A DNA stretch of 64,000 nt from CAYSWK01 sp964434735 (GCA_964434735.1 CAYSWK010000002.1:1-64000), one strand, 5' to 3'. Positions 33,102-43,401 are shown, counted from the first letter of the stretch. Notes: generated by a model from the letters alone, not told the origin. Program-made: numbers and translations.

Positions 33102-35122
33102 AAAAAGGACAAACCGCGGTTGAATTTCTTTTGATATTTGCAGCCGTGCTTCTATTGGTGTTTATAGCAACCTCGGTAAACCGCGAACAAATTTCTACCA
33201 TCAATACTCAAAAAATAAACACACAAGCGCAAAGCGCAGTTGAGGAAATTGCTGCGGCTTCCCAGCAAGTCTATGCACAAGGGGAAGGCGCAAAAAAAAG
33301 AATATTCATCATTGTCCCTGAAGGATATGATCCTGAAAGTTCTTCCCTTTCGAATCGGACGATTAAGATGAGGGTCCGTGAAACCGATTATACGTACGCA
33401 ACGGATTTTGATATTTACGGATCAGTCCCACGGTACTACGGCGGCCAATGGCTCTGGGTTATCTCTGAAGGCACGTCAGTACGAATTAGCGATGCCCTCT
33501 TCAGGGTCGTTCCCGTTTCCATAAACAATATCATGTCACAAAATGCAACCGACCAAGAAACGTTTACGGTTGAAAGCCTCTCAAACACGCCAATCAACGT
33601 CACGCTTGACCCTGTATGGAGCAATTCTGTCAGCCTGGATCTAAGCACTAATTCCTTTTCGCTCAATGCGTCAGAAACGCAAGTAGTTACTGTTACATTT
33701 GAATCCCCCGTGAACGCAATCGGCTTCCAATCAGGAAGCATTTTTGCACAAGCAACAAACGGAACAACAAATGACAGTCTTTCCCTTCCCATAACCATCG
33801 AAGTAGTCGGAACATACCAGGATAATTCGCCCGCACTTACGGTTGACCCTTCCATCTGGGAGGAGAGCCTCAATTTAAATGAAAGCAAAACGGCAACATT
33901 TACGGTGTGCACAAACACCGTTACAACTGTTCCTTCAGTCCAATTCATACCCTCTTCGGGAAACCCCGGGTCGTGGATAAGCGGCACAAGCGCACTTGGA
34001 CCTTTGATTGAATCAGAATGCCAAGACAAGGAACTTACCGTTACGGGCGCATCAAACGCAAGTTCAGGAATTTACATAGGATACATTAATGTGTCAGGAA
34101 GCGAAAATGCCTCGGACATCATTGTTACTATTATGCAATTGACAGGGGCAAACGATTCACTAGGCCCCATTGTCACAGGGATCAGTTTAAGCGACTCAGA
34201 TATCCTTGCAGGTGAAAACTTCAGCATCACCGCAACGGGCGATGATTCAACAACGGGCAATTCAAGCATTGCAAGCTGCGAAATACAAATGAACGGCGGT
34301 AGCTGGCAAGCTATGGAAGCACAGGACGGAAATTATAATGAAGTGAGTGAAGGAGTCGAACTTAGTTTCATCATGAACACTGCTTCAAGCAACACTGCAG
34401 GAATCAGGTGCACGGATACAGCTGGAAATACCGGCAGCATATATGAGTATGAATTCAGTATAATGAAAAATATCCTCTTCATACGAAAAACGAGCGCAAC
34501 TCAAACCTCCGAAGAACAATGGATGACGTTCCTTAATACGTACGTTTCCGGCCTGGGGTATTCCTGGGATTATGACGATTATGAAGAAGCGGACCTTGAT
34601 GGAGATCTTGAAACAATCGAACTTTACAAAGTAGTTATTATGTCAGAATGGCAGCACCCGTCTGCAGTTGAAAATGAACTTGAAGACTATATGCAAGCGG
34701 GCGGAAGAGTTATCCATTTTGGGGGCGCACTGCAGCATGGAGTTGCAGATCTTGGGTTTGCATCAGGAAACTATAACCCTACTACTGAACGAAGAATATA
34801 CGTCCATGAGGATTTGGCACACTACGTAACAAGCGGATTTTCATACGGCAGTATCCAGGTCCTTTCAAGCAATGACCAAATGTACCGCGGAGCAAACGGC
34901 GATTTCATAAGCGGAAGAGCCTCAGGGCAAGGGTACTACTTTATTTCACTCTCAAGCGGACAAACCGGATACCAGCATGAAACAATAGGAAGCGAGGCAT
35001 TACGCGGGTCTGGAGGTTATTGGTGCTGGGGAGTTACGCGTCCGGACAAATTGAATTCAAACGGGCGAACGTTCGTAACCCGCATTATAGACTGGAGCAT
35101 CCAGCAATCACAAATAGAATAA
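33098..35122 (+). CDS. Large cell-surface protein with class III signal and C-terminal amidotransferase-like domain
   Basis: 674 residues. N-terminus MKKGQTAVEFLLIFAAVLLLV is a class III pilin-type signal (KKG|Q, Glu at +5). Residues about 145-330 contain Ig-like beta repeats (DPVWSNSVSLDLSTN..., DPSIWEESLNLNES...) with many N-glycosylation sequons. From about 460 (KNILFIRKTS) a flavodoxin/ThuA- or DUF4350-like alpha/beta domain follows (KVVIMSEWQHP, AGGRVIHFGGAL). Translation is coupled to the KaiC-like ATPase. Probably a pilus- or surface-exposed protein; an enzymatic role of the last domain is unproven. Confidence 0.7.
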   Translation: MKKGQTAVEFLLIFAAVLLLVFIATSVNREQISTINTQKINTQAQSAVEEIAAASQQVYAQGEGAKKRIFIIVPEGYDPESSSLSNRTIKMRVRETDYTYATDFDIYGSVPRYYGGQWLWVISEGTSVRISDALFRVVPVSINNIMSQNATDQETFTVESLSNTPINVTLDPVWSNSVSLDLSTNSFSLNASETQVVTVTFESPVNAIGFQSGSIFAQATNGTTNDSLSLPITIEVVGTYQDNSPALTVDPSIWEESLNLNESKTATFTVCTNTVTTVPSVQFIPSSGNPGSWISGTSALGPLIESECQDKELTVTGASNASSGIYIGYINVSGSENASDIIVTIMQLTGANDSLGPIVTGISLSDSDILAGENFSITATGDDSTTGNSSIASCEIQMNGGSWQAMEAQDGNYNEVSEGVELSFIMNTASSNTAGIRCTDTAGNTGSIYEYEFSIMKNILFIRKTSATQTSEEQWMTFLNTYVSGLGYSWDYDDYEEADLDGDLETIELYKVVIMSEWQHPSAVENELEDYMQAGGRVIHFGGALQHGVADLGFASGNYNPTTERRIYVHEDLAHYVTSGFSYGSIQVLSSNDQMYRGANGDFISGRASGQGYYFISLSSGQTGYQHETIGSEALRGSGGYWCWGVTRPDKLNSNGRTFVTRIIDWSIQQSQIE

Positions 35123-35127
35123 AAAAA

Positions 35128-36876
35128 TTAGCGGGCAATTGCCTTTTTCTGACAATCGAATGGAAGACGTTTACACGTCGTAGTACCTCGAATGCAGGCA
35201 CTTTTGCCTGATATGATAAGGGTCTTGCTCGCACCGAATCTTCCAAGAACAGCATTAAGGTTTGCATCCGTGCACGTTTTCCCTGCAAGGGATTCTTTGG
35301 GCTTTGGTTTTTCCTTAACAGTTTTTATGGCTTTAGCGAGTGTAGGCACGGAAATAGAAACGGGCGGCGGTGCCACGGTTCCTGCATCTGGTTTTGCAGG
35401 AAGCACTTGTGCATCAACTTGTCGAGGCATTTCCGTAGGAACCTCCTTAGCAACATGCGTGCCTGAATCAACCGTAACAACAACGGGAGTTAAAACTGGG
35501 ATAACCACTTCGTTCTTTGAAGAACGTAAAGAACTAATTCCTAACCCTATTACCGTTCCAAGTAAAACAACTCCTGCAACAAGGCCTACGTTTACAAGCG
35601 TATTTTGAGGTTGAGGCTTTGCATGGAAAATTAAGGGTTCGCCTAAAACAATATTCGCTAAATTGCCTGCATTTACCAAAGCAATACGTAATTGAGCTAA
35701 TTCACTTGCAGTTTTTTTACCATTCAGACCTAAAAAGCCGTAAGTAAGTTCGCTAAGTGCCTTATTGCCTTTTCCTACAAAATCGATAGCGATAGTATTA
35801 TCGTCATTATTTTGCGAAATTGCAACGTATGATACATTTCGTGCTTCAAGAACTCCTGAACGATTAAGCACGTCATAAAGTTTTTGTTCGCACCTCTTTT
35901 TTTGCCGTTGTCGCCTCATACCTTTTGCAATTGCTCTCTGATCGATAGTAAGTCCAAGCTCTGCGTCAAGCGCTGCATCAAGTGAGACGTGCACACCAAT
36001 CGAATCGCGATCTAAAATTTTACTTTGTTTTTTATTTAATTCTTTAATCTCCGCTTCTTTTTCTTTCGATGAAAGAACAGCGTTTGATGAGATTTCCGCT
36101 TTCTTTTGATCAAAATATGCGTTAACTTTTTGACGAAGTTCTTCCTCATTCATGGAAAATAATTCCCCAAGACGATTCTGATATGCGTACTCTTGTTGAA
36201 AAAATGCGCGCATTTGATAGATAGAAACTTTTTTTTGCGAAGAAACAGGTATTGTTTCCAAAATTTCATAAGCAGCATCGAGAACCGCTTCAGCAAATAC
36301 CTCATCAACTTTATTTGAGACTAATTTAAGAACGGTTATTGCTGCCCGTTTTTTTTCACTCAAAGATGATGAATCAGACGTCATGATTTCATATAGTGCA
36401 TCGACATACTCCTTGTTTGTAAGTACTGGAGTAAAATCAACTGATACAATGGGAACATCGGGATCTTCAATACCGTCTCCGTCCTCAGTATCGAAACCGG
36501 CAGGCAAATCAGAGGTACGTAGAACTAATGCAGGCTGCCCGAAAGTAAGCGTCTTTGCATTTTCATCTGCAGGTCCGAAAAGCGGATCTACAGTTCCACC
36601 AATAAGCTCGACCGCGTCATCATCAACTTCGTGTTCAGGATCTGGAATGGTAGGTTGCGCATCAAGTGATAATTCAGGTACATCCTTACCTGGAACTGGC
36701 AACGACTCACTGAGAACTGACTGCTGGGAACCGGAAACCGGCTGCTGTGCACTGGGTGCTGACTGCTCGGTACCTGATGCCGGCTGCCCGGTGCTGGCTG
36801 CACCCGGAGTAACCTTAGGCTTAGGGGGCACTTCCCCGAAAGGATCATCTTCAAGGTCTGATTGAGCTATTGCCAT
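35128..36876 (-). CDS. Unrecognised large protein with C-terminal membrane anchor and Cys domain (paralogue of next)
   Basis: 582 residues. N-terminal motif LEDDPFGEVPPKPKV, then a Gln/Ser/Pro-rich linker, an acidic segment with DTEDGDGIEDPD, a helical centre, one transmembrane helix (about 423-446) and a Cys-containing C-terminal domain (GKTCTDANLN, CIRGTTTCKRLPF). The motif, the phrase NAKTL..GQP, the C-terminal domain and the 49-base promoter recur in the gene at 36955-39891. Predicted topology: long N-terminal part inside, Cys domain outside. Function unknown. Confidence 0.7.
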   Translation of the reverse strand: MAIAQSDLEDDPFGEVPPKPKVTPGAASTGQPASGTEQSAPSAQQPVSGSQQSVLSESLPVPGKDVPELSLDAQPTIPDPEHEVDDDAVELIGGTVDPLFGPADENAKTLTFGQPALVLRTSDLPAGFDTEDGDGIEDPDVPIVSVDFTPVLTNKEYVDALYEIMTSDSSSLSEKKRAAITVLKLVSNKVDEVFAEAVLDAAYEILETIPVSSQKKVSIYQMRAFFQQEYAYQNRLGELFSMNEEELRQKVNAYFDQKKAEISSNAVLSSKEKEAEIKELNKKQSKILDRDSIGVHVSLDAALDAELGLTIDQRAIAKGMRRQRQKKRCEQKLYDVLNRSGVLEARNVSYVAISQNNDDNTIAIDFVGKGNKALSELTYGFLGLNGKKTASELAQLRIALVNAGNLANIVLGEPLIFHAKPQPQNTLVNVGLVAGVVLLGTVIGLGISSLRSSKNEVVIPVLTPVVVTVDSGTHVAKEVPTEMPRQVDAQVLPAKPDAGTVAPPPVSISVPTLAKAIKTVKEKPKPKESLAGKTCTDANLNAVLGRFGASKTLIISGKSACIRGTTTCKRLPFDCQKKAIAR

Positions 36877-36917
36877 CGGATTACCTGTTATATATTATGG
36901 TATTTCGTATATTTAAA
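36869..36917 (-). promoter_or_regulatory. Promoter and start region duplicated between two paralogues
   Basis: 49 bases identical to 39884-39932. On the minus strand: TATA-like TTTAAATATACG (36917-36906), a spacer, AGGTAATCCG and the ATG. Coding similarity begins only a few codons later and is divergent, so the promoter is better conserved than the genes. Confidence 0.8.
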
Positions 36918-36954
36918 CATATGCATAACTCGTAATTTAGGAAAAAAATAAAAA

Positions 36955-39891
36955 TTAGCGGGCAATTACCTGTCTTGGGCAACTAAACGGGAGACGTTTA
37001 CACGTCGTAGTACCTCGAATACATGCGTTTTTGTCTAATACCATGAGGGTCTTGCCCGCACCGAATCCTCCAAGGGCGCGATTAAGATTTGCATCAGTAC
37101 ACGTTTTCCCTGCAAGGGGTTCTTCGGGCTTTGGTTTTTCCACAACCGATTTTACGACCTTTTTAGGAGCAGGTTTAGATGAATCTTCATCACATTTTGA
37201 TGAATCAAGCCTAACTCGTTTTGCAAGTTCTGCCACCTCATAATTGTCAGCCATGTTTCCCTTAGGACACGTTTCATCAATGAGTTTTTTGATAACGCGT
37301 TTTGCGCCTTCAGTATCTTTTGCTTCAAGGTACTTTTCAGCTGCAGTGAACATATTTCCCGCGTTTTCTGCTTTTTTTGCAGCCGTTAAAACAGGATCTT
37401 CTTTTATTCCTGCATCCGCAGAACCGGAAACTGGAGACTGAGAATCCGCAACGGGTCGCGAGGAGTCTATTGCTACTCCCGCATCACGTACGGATGCATC
37501 TTGCGCTTGACGCACTTGTTGAACTGCTGCAACTGCTTGCTCTTGTTGTGAAGATTCATTGTTTCCAAAATACTTGACCACTCCAATCACAAGACTTGCT
37601 GCAAGCGCAAGGCCAGAAAGCACGGCAAGCGGGCCAGTCAATGATATTTTTGGTTTTTGGCGAGGGCGCGACCCCATGCGCTCTGCAAGCTCCCTGAATT
37701 CCAAAGCGTCAATTTCAACATCAGAACTTTCGCCCATCCGCTGCGCAAGCCTTCTTTGACTGTCATCGGTAACAACCTCAAGTACCCGTTTATTCGCAGC
37801 ATCGACAACTGCGTATCGTTCACGATCGGTATCAACTCGTACGACCCGTACTCGCCGGGTTCCTTCCGATAGGGAACTTGCCGCATCTCGAAGCGGCCTG
37901 ACAGGAACTTCTTCATCGCCAATTTGTGCAACGTGCGCGTCCTTTTCTTCAAACAACCGTTTAACCTGGGCACGCATTTCAGGATATTCTTCACCAAATA
38001 AATCCTCAAAATATCGATTCATTATTCTAAGAACTGCAAGCGGGAAGGTTTCAGGATTGAACTTTGGTAAAAGTGCAGCACGAATGAATGCTTTTTGAAC
38101 AGAAATTGGAAGATCGCCCCCTTCAACAAATGAACTGAATAAAGGGTCTCGTTCGCTCTTCCTCCATGAAGCAAGTTGAGTGAATACGGTTTCAGGAACC
38201 AAAACGGCTGCTTCTGTAGGTTGCCCTGAACCAACAAGATAGGTATAAACTTCACCTTCAATGGCCGCATTAAGAACATCATCACCAAAGGATGAGGCTG
38301 ATAACTTTTCAAGAACCGCCCTGCCGAACCTCACGCGAATGTCGTTTGCCTCACCTTTCAAACCTTCAGAAACAAGGTTCGCGATTTTAACGCCCATGTA
38401 ATGAAGAAGCTGCGTTTGCTCATCTGATGAAAGCTGTGTGGGAGCCGTATCTGATGAAAGCGTTCTAGGAGCAAGATAGATGCTCCTAAAAGACTCAATC
38501 AAATGATCTACGATAGTTTCAAGTTCTTCTGGAGTTCTTTGTACATGCGAAATTCGTTGTGAAACACGTAAATCAACCTCACTTTTTGCAAGTCTAAGGT
38601 AAGAAGAGTCTCGATTTACTAAAAGCCGTGAAGCATCAACGGCTTCTGGTCTTAAATCAAGAATAGCAGAAATTGTTGCACCCAATGTGGTTGGATCGGC
38701 AACCCTACGAAGTGCAATCAGCTGCTCGCTGGAAAGGGCTTCAAGAAGATTATCTTTTAAAGGATGCGACTGCAATCCGTCTGCAACCCCCATCTGCTCT
38801 TCACCGGTCAGATGTAAAAGTACATCAACAAGAAATGCGGCATTGCGCGTAGTCTGGAATTGCTCAAGTGCAAGAATAAGTTCAGGAGAAACAGTAAGGC
38901 CAGAAGGAAGTTCAAGACCCAATGAAACGGCCAGCCTGATGGGAGTGCGTGCCATCAAAGGCGACGTCGTTTGAGGCGGCTCAGGGATAGGACGTTTTAC
39001 GGTTGTTGCATCATCACGTGGGGGTGCCCGTGCAGCAGGAACAGTCTCGGCGGTTGGACTGACTGCCCGAGGGTTAGTAGGTTCGCCATCAAGTTCAACA
39101 TCATCCCATTCAAGGGTTTGCGTCCCCTCGTGTGATGGAAATGCAGCGATATCATCTTCATCTGCAGGTTCTATCCCATCACCGTCAGCATCAACTTCCA
39201 GAATAGGAGTTACACCTGTAACTTCCGACCTGCTGGGTTCACGGCCTGCAAGTGCATCCGCCAGTTCATCTTGAGGCAAAGATACAATGACATTAGGAGC
39301 TTCATCGCTTGCGCCCTCAGGAATGCTATGAGTGGAAGTCGTTGCGCGTGGATCATTGCCATATTCGATAGTATCTGCTCTGGAAGCTGCGGGAGCTTCG
39401 ACTGCAGCGGGTTCTTCTTCATCATTAAAATCAAATGGATTTCTTGCAAGTCCGACTGATGATTCTGATACTACTAATATAGGTTGTCCTCGAACAAGCG
39501 TCTTTGCATTTTGATCAGCAGGTCCGGAAGATGGAGTATGCTCACCACCAACAACATGTTCATCTGCTTCGTGTTCAAGACCTTCATCTGTTTCTCCTAA
39601 AACCTGACTGGGGGTTACGGGTAAAGTGCTTTGAGAAGGAAGTGGGGCAGATGCCGGTGTTTTAACTGAAGAACTTTCAGAATCATCTATGTCAGTACGT
39701 TGCGCATCAAGTAATGGTTCAGGTGCATCCTTACCAGGAACTGACAACGGGGAATCGGAAACCGGCTGCACTGTGTCCGATGCTGAAACGGGTGCTTGAG
39801 CTACAGGCTTAGCTGCTGCGCGGGTAACTTTAGGCTTAGGGGGTACTTCCCCGAAAAGATCATCTTCAAGTTCTGAGTTTTTTATTGCCAT
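36955..39891 (-). CDS. Unrecognised 978-residue protein with C-terminal membrane anchor and Cys domain
   Basis: 978 residues. N-terminal LEDDLFGEVPPKPKV, a long acidic low-complexity region (about 20-310) containing DADGDGIEPADEDD (calcium-loop-like), a helical region (about 320-700), one transmembrane helix (about 750-772), a Gln/Ala/Ser linker and a C-terminal domain with CTDANLN and CIRGTTTCKRLPF. Paralogue of the following gene in both ends but not in the middle. Fourth-largest reading frame here by design of the lineage; no family recognised. Its own promoter is at 39884-39932. Confidence 0.7.
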   Translation of the reverse strand: MAIKNSELEDDLFGEVPPKPKVTRAAAKPVAQAPVSASDTVQPVSDSPLSVPGKDAPEPLLDAQRTDIDDSESSSVKTPASAPLPSQSTLPVTPSQVLGETDEGLEHEADEHVVGGEHTPSSGPADQNAKTLVRGQPILVVSESSVGLARNPFDFNDEEEPAAVEAPAASRADTIEYGNDPRATTSTHSIPEGASDEAPNVIVSLPQDELADALAGREPSRSEVTGVTPILEVDADGDGIEPADEDDIAAFPSHEGTQTLEWDDVELDGEPTNPRAVSPTAETVPAARAPPRDDATTVKRPIPEPPQTTSPLMARTPIRLAVSLGLELPSGLTVSPELILALEQFQTTRNAAFLVDVLLHLTGEEQMGVADGLQSHPLKDNLLEALSSEQLIALRRVADPTTLGATISAILDLRPEAVDASRLLVNRDSSYLRLAKSEVDLRVSQRISHVQRTPEELETIVDHLIESFRSIYLAPRTLSSDTAPTQLSSDEQTQLLHYMGVKIANLVSEGLKGEANDIRVRFGRAVLEKLSASSFGDDVLNAAIEGEVYTYLVGSGQPTEAAVLVPETVFTQLASWRKSERDPLFSSFVEGGDLPISVQKAFIRAALLPKFNPETFPLAVLRIMNRYFEDLFGEEYPEMRAQVKRLFEEKDAHVAQIGDEEVPVRPLRDAASSLSEGTRRVRVVRVDTDRERYAVVDAANKRVLEVVTDDSQRRLAQRMGESSDVEIDALEFRELAERMGSRPRQKPKISLTGPLAVLSGLALAASLVIGVVKYFGNNESSQQEQAVAAVQQVRQAQDASVRDAGVAIDSSRPVADSQSPVSGSADAGIKEDPVLTAAKKAENAGNMFTAAEKYLEAKDTEGAKRVIKKLIDETCPKGNMADNYEVAELAKRVRLDSSKCDEDSSKPAPKKVVKSVVEKPKPEEPLAGKTCTDANLNRALGGFGAGKTLMVLDKNACIRGTTTCKRLPFSCPRQVIAR

Positions 39892-39932
39892 CGGATTACC
39901 TGTTATATATTATGGTATTTCGTATATTTAAA
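39884..39932 (-). promoter_or_regulatory. Promoter and start region, duplicate of 36869-36917
   Basis: Identical over 49 bases to the region before the paralogue at 35128-36876, including the TTTAAATATACG box and the ATG. The bases just above differ, which marks the edge of the conserved block. Confidence 0.8.
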
Positions 39933-39939
39933 TACATGT

Positions 39940-42900
39940 TTACATCTTTGCTTTAAGACCTAACTTTTCCCTAAGCGCAGACACGTCCGTACGATGTGGC
40001 GCTGCTGGAAGCGATCCTTGGTCTGCACAAGATACGCTAAAGCCCTTGGCTGTTGCGCTTGATTTGAATTTATCAAGAAGCTTTTGCCAGGTTGTGTCTC
40101 CCTCCTGTGCCTTAACGTCTTTGCATGCGCCAAGCTGTTCCTTAAGCGCTACTGCTACTTTCTGTCCCGGGGTAGGCGTAATGTCGGGCGTGTTCTCTAC
40201 ATAATATTTAGTTTCTGCGGGTCCGAGTCGTTCAAGTGCATTCAACGCATTAACAACTGCCCGTGAATCATCGGTACCGTCGTTTGGTGTTGCACCATTG
40301 AAAAGTGCAAGGAGACCATTAACTAAAACTGACCGTGAAGGAGGCGTAGGATTAAGAATCGAAGAAAGTCTTGCTTCCACATAAGAACTGAATTCAGCGT
40401 ACCAATCTTGAGAATCAAATAACGGAGGTGCTGCATTTACTGCGGTTTTTTGAACTTTAGTTCCGGTAAACCGTGAAACGAAAAAGTCAACTCGTGCTTC
40501 GTTTGAAGACAATTCCCGTATCATATCTGCAAGTACGCTTGGTCCATCACGTTCATACGTGCTTGTCGTAACTTTCCAGAATACGCGCGTGTCCTTATGA
40601 GTTTCAAGTGTTCCAATTGTGTTTGGGCTTTCCGCCACAATCGTATCGTAAAGAAGAACGTGTGCACGTGCAAACATCTCTTCAAAAGTATCCTTAGGTA
40701 ACCTGTTGATCGAACGAACTGCTTCGCGGTATCCTTCTATGTCCCAGACACCATCAATGTTTCGTGAACGTCCCCGTACAATTGCATCTTCAGGAATGTT
40801 CACATCGGGTGCTTTGCCAGCAGCAAGCATTTCGGATGTTGGTGGAACCGTGGCAGTAGTTGCCCCCTCTTGAAGCATCCACTCTGCGTGTGCAACTTCT
40901 ATCCTGCCCCACAAGACGCCCCTGCGATGCCTTTGAATTTCAGGAACAATGCCTGATGCCTCACGAGTTACTTGTTCGTATAATTCCGAATCATACCTTG
41001 CAAATTCTGCCGATCCAATAGCGTGGGGATTGCTTGTAATTCTATCAAACACCATCTCAACCGTCCATGGTACGAGTGTACGGTCAATCGGAGTAAGCAT
41101 TGGTGCAATTTCCCCGCGTACTGCCTCTGATGCACGTTCAAGTGCACCTTCAAGCCATGCCGGTTTTGGACCGTGCAATTCCGACGTGTTAGTTACGAGT
41201 AAATCAAAAACTTCCTGACCCCAGGTGGTACGAATCGTATCAAGCATTGATACGTATTTCTCATAAGGTGCACGATCGAGTTGGTCTGACTTTTCAAGCA
41301 CAACCTGCATGAAAAAATCCCTACGTGCTGCTACAAACGCTTTTACCTGAGCAGGGTTAGGTGATGCTGGCTCGCAATCACGTACTTCTGAGATAGAAGT
41401 GCATGCGAGTAATTGTGTTTGATAAACAGATGCCCAGTAGATAGTAACTACCTCTTCGATTCGTTGCCATTGCATTGCTGCATTAGCGTTCTTTTTGATT
41501 TCGACTACGGCGTCTGGTGATTTACTAAAATCCCCATATACTTCCCGTTCGTAACGTGTTACGTGATTTGAACCGCGGGGATTCGGGTTTTCACGCATAG
41601 CTCGAAGGAAGGAACCAACAGAATATGCTGAAATGGAAGGTGGAATATACTCTGGTTCTTCAGGTGCTGGAGCAACAGATCCTTGTCCACCTGTTACGGC
41701 AACTGAACGAAGTGCTTCTGCACGTGCACGATCACGATCCGCATCATGATTTCCCGGATGGATCGCTTCTCTATCGACACGTTGCGCGGCTGCAGAGGCG
41801 CGGTTTGCAACTTCACGTTCCCGATCTAATCGTTCAAACTCGGCCTGTTCGAAGGGTGAAAGATCATCTCCGCCAGAACGGGATGCTGAAGGCTTAGGGC
41901 TAAAAGATGCCCGTGCAGGTTGTGGTGCAAGAGGTTGCGGCAATTCACGTGGAGTAGACGTACCTGCGGGACCCCGTCCAGGAACAGTATCTCCTAAAAT
42001 AGGTCTTTCGGGTGCACCAGGTGCTACTGAACCATCTCCATGGCGTGGAGGGATCAGAACAGGAATTACTCCGGGACGCGCCGTAGCATGAAGTGGTGAA
42101 CGTGGTGCGGGTTGAGGCGATGGAAGACCGCCAAGAAGGCCTTGCTGCGTAGAACCATCTGCACTGACATCTGCAGAAGAAATCACAAGTTTTGGCATTT
42201 CACTTCTTCGTGTAACCGGTGCACCTTCAGATGCGATTCCTTCACCAAGAAGCGCGCTTGGAACCGATGCTCCGGGTGATTGGGAAAGGTTAATGCCTCG
42301 TTCTTCTGCAACGACACGTACCGTTTCACGAATAGGGTTCCAGTTTTCAGCTGAATCCGCTTCAATCTGGCGAAGAACAGATTCGGGCGATTGTGCAAGA
42401 ATGGTTCGAACGTTCGGCAGGAACTGTGCATCGTTTGCAAGCAATGCTGCCGCATTTGTTCCTATAGATGGGTCAACGGCTCCAGGAGAATTACGAATTC
42501 GCTGTGCAGTGAAACGTCCAACTGATAAAACACGAAGTGCTTCAAGTGCTTCACCTTCATCAAGAGAATTTCCGGCACGTGCCTTTGCAAGAGTAAGAAG
42601 AATATTTGAGGCCGGTTGATGTACAAGTTCCGGCTCAGGACCTTCTTCAACTACAGCTACGGGTTGCGCAGTACCGTTTGCTCGGTCTACAGGTTGCAAT
42701 AAAGCAAGTGCGCCTGCATCAAATTCAAATGCACGAGAATCATCAACACGAATGACAGCTTCTGCAATCGCATCGCTAGCAGCAGATTCAGGTGAAAGTA
42801 CCGCATCGGGCGTTCCAACTACTATAGGTCCCGTAGGACGCTCGGGTTTTTCAGATGATTCTGGCGCTTCTGCTGGAGAAGCTACTACAGGAGGAAGCCC

Positions 42901-43383
42901 CACATCTTCACCAAGATCCGCAAAAGAAGTTTCACTAGAACCAAACGGAGATTCGCTTTGAGGAGTTTCATTGACAAATATCTCTAAAGGATCATCCTCA
43001 GCTACTGCACTTGCGCGTGCCGCTTTTGCGCCTGGAGTAAGTGGGCCATCATATTCGTCACCAACATCTGGAATCTCCTCATCCGCAGTCATTTGTGCAA
43101 TTTTCTTAAGATCTTTCTCGACACTCTCTCTTGTAAGTGGCGGAGGTTCAACTCCGGCAGGCGGAGGCGTTAATGGTGATTTTTGTGGAGATGCAACAGG
43201 TGGTGCTGCGGGTTCCGCTTGAACTTCAGGTGCTTCTTGAGCAGCTTCAACAACAGGTGCAGGAACTTCCGCTTGAGCTACAACTGGCGCAAGGGTTTGC
43301 GCGACTGCCTTTTTTGCCTTCATTCTTTCAAGAAGTGCCCTTGCCTTTTCCGCTGCGGTTTGTGCGTTTGTTGGTTCTGCCAT
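39940..43383 (-). CDS. Unrecognised giant soluble protein (about 1,147 residues)
   Basis: Start taken at the ATG at 43383 (MAEPTNAQ); ATGs at 43389 and 43392 are also in frame. N-terminal amphipathic ARALLERMKAKK, then an Ala/Pro/Glu-rich region (about 20-230), a Pro/Arg-rich segment near 420-560, and a long helical part (about 590-1100). The last residues VSALREKLGLKAKM form another short basic helix, perhaps a docking motif. No transmembrane segment, no signal peptide, and no motif I know. It follows the gene at 43402 with a gap of about 18 bases, so they share a transcript. Confidence 0.7.
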   Translation of the reverse strand: MAEPTNAQTAAEKARALLERMKAKKAVAQTLAPVVAQAEVPAPVVEAAQEAPEVQAEPAAPPVASPQKSPLTPPPAGVEPPPLTRESVEKDLKKIAQMTADEEIPDVGDEYDGPLTPGAKAARASAVAEDDPLEIFVNETPQSESPFGSSETSFADLGEDVGLPPVVASPAEAPESSEKPERPTGPIVVGTPDAVLSPESAASDAIAEAVIRVDDSRAFEFDAGALALLQPVDRANGTAQPVAVVEEGPEPELVHQPASNILLTLAKARAGNSLDEGEALEALRVLSVGRFTAQRIRNSPGAVDPSIGTNAAALLANDAQFLPNVRTILAQSPESVLRQIEADSAENWNPIRETVRVVAEERGINLSQSPGASVPSALLGEGIASEGAPVTRRSEMPKLVISSADVSADGSTQQGLLGGLPSPQPAPRSPLHATARPGVIPVLIPPRHGDGSVAPGAPERPILGDTVPGRGPAGTSTPRELPQPLAPQPARASFSPKPSASRSGGDDLSPFEQAEFERLDREREVANRASAAAQRVDREAIHPGNHDADRDRARAEALRSVAVTGGQGSVAPAPEEPEYIPPSISAYSVGSFLRAMRENPNPRGSNHVTRYEREVYGDFSKSPDAVVEIKKNANAAMQWQRIEEVVTIYWASVYQTQLLACTSISEVRDCEPASPNPAQVKAFVAARRDFFMQVVLEKSDQLDRAPYEKYVSMLDTIRTTWGQEVFDLLVTNTSELHGPKPAWLEGALERASEAVRGEIAPMLTPIDRTLVPWTVEMVFDRITSNPHAIGSAEFARYDSELYEQVTREASGIVPEIQRHRRGVLWGRIEVAHAEWMLQEGATTATVPPTSEMLAAGKAPDVNIPEDAIVRGRSRNIDGVWDIEGYREAVRSINRLPKDTFEEMFARAHVLLYDTIVAESPNTIGTLETHKDTRVFWKVTTSTYERDGPSVLADMIRELSSNEARVDFFVSRFTGTKVQKTAVNAAPPLFDSQDWYAEFSSYVEARLSSILNPTPPSRSVLVNGLLALFNGATPNDGTDDSRAVVNALNALERLGPAETKYYVENTPDITPTPGQKVAVALKEQLGACKDVKAQEGDTTWQKLLDKFKSSATAKGFSVSCADQGSLPAAPHRTDVSALREKLGLKAKM

Positions 43384-43401
43384 AAACATCATCTATTGAA
43401 A

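Noticed and set aside
36588..36854. Pro/Ser/Gln-rich minus-strand frame with repeats such as SSQHPV
   Set aside because: It is an alternative frame of the low-complexity linker of the 582-residue protein.
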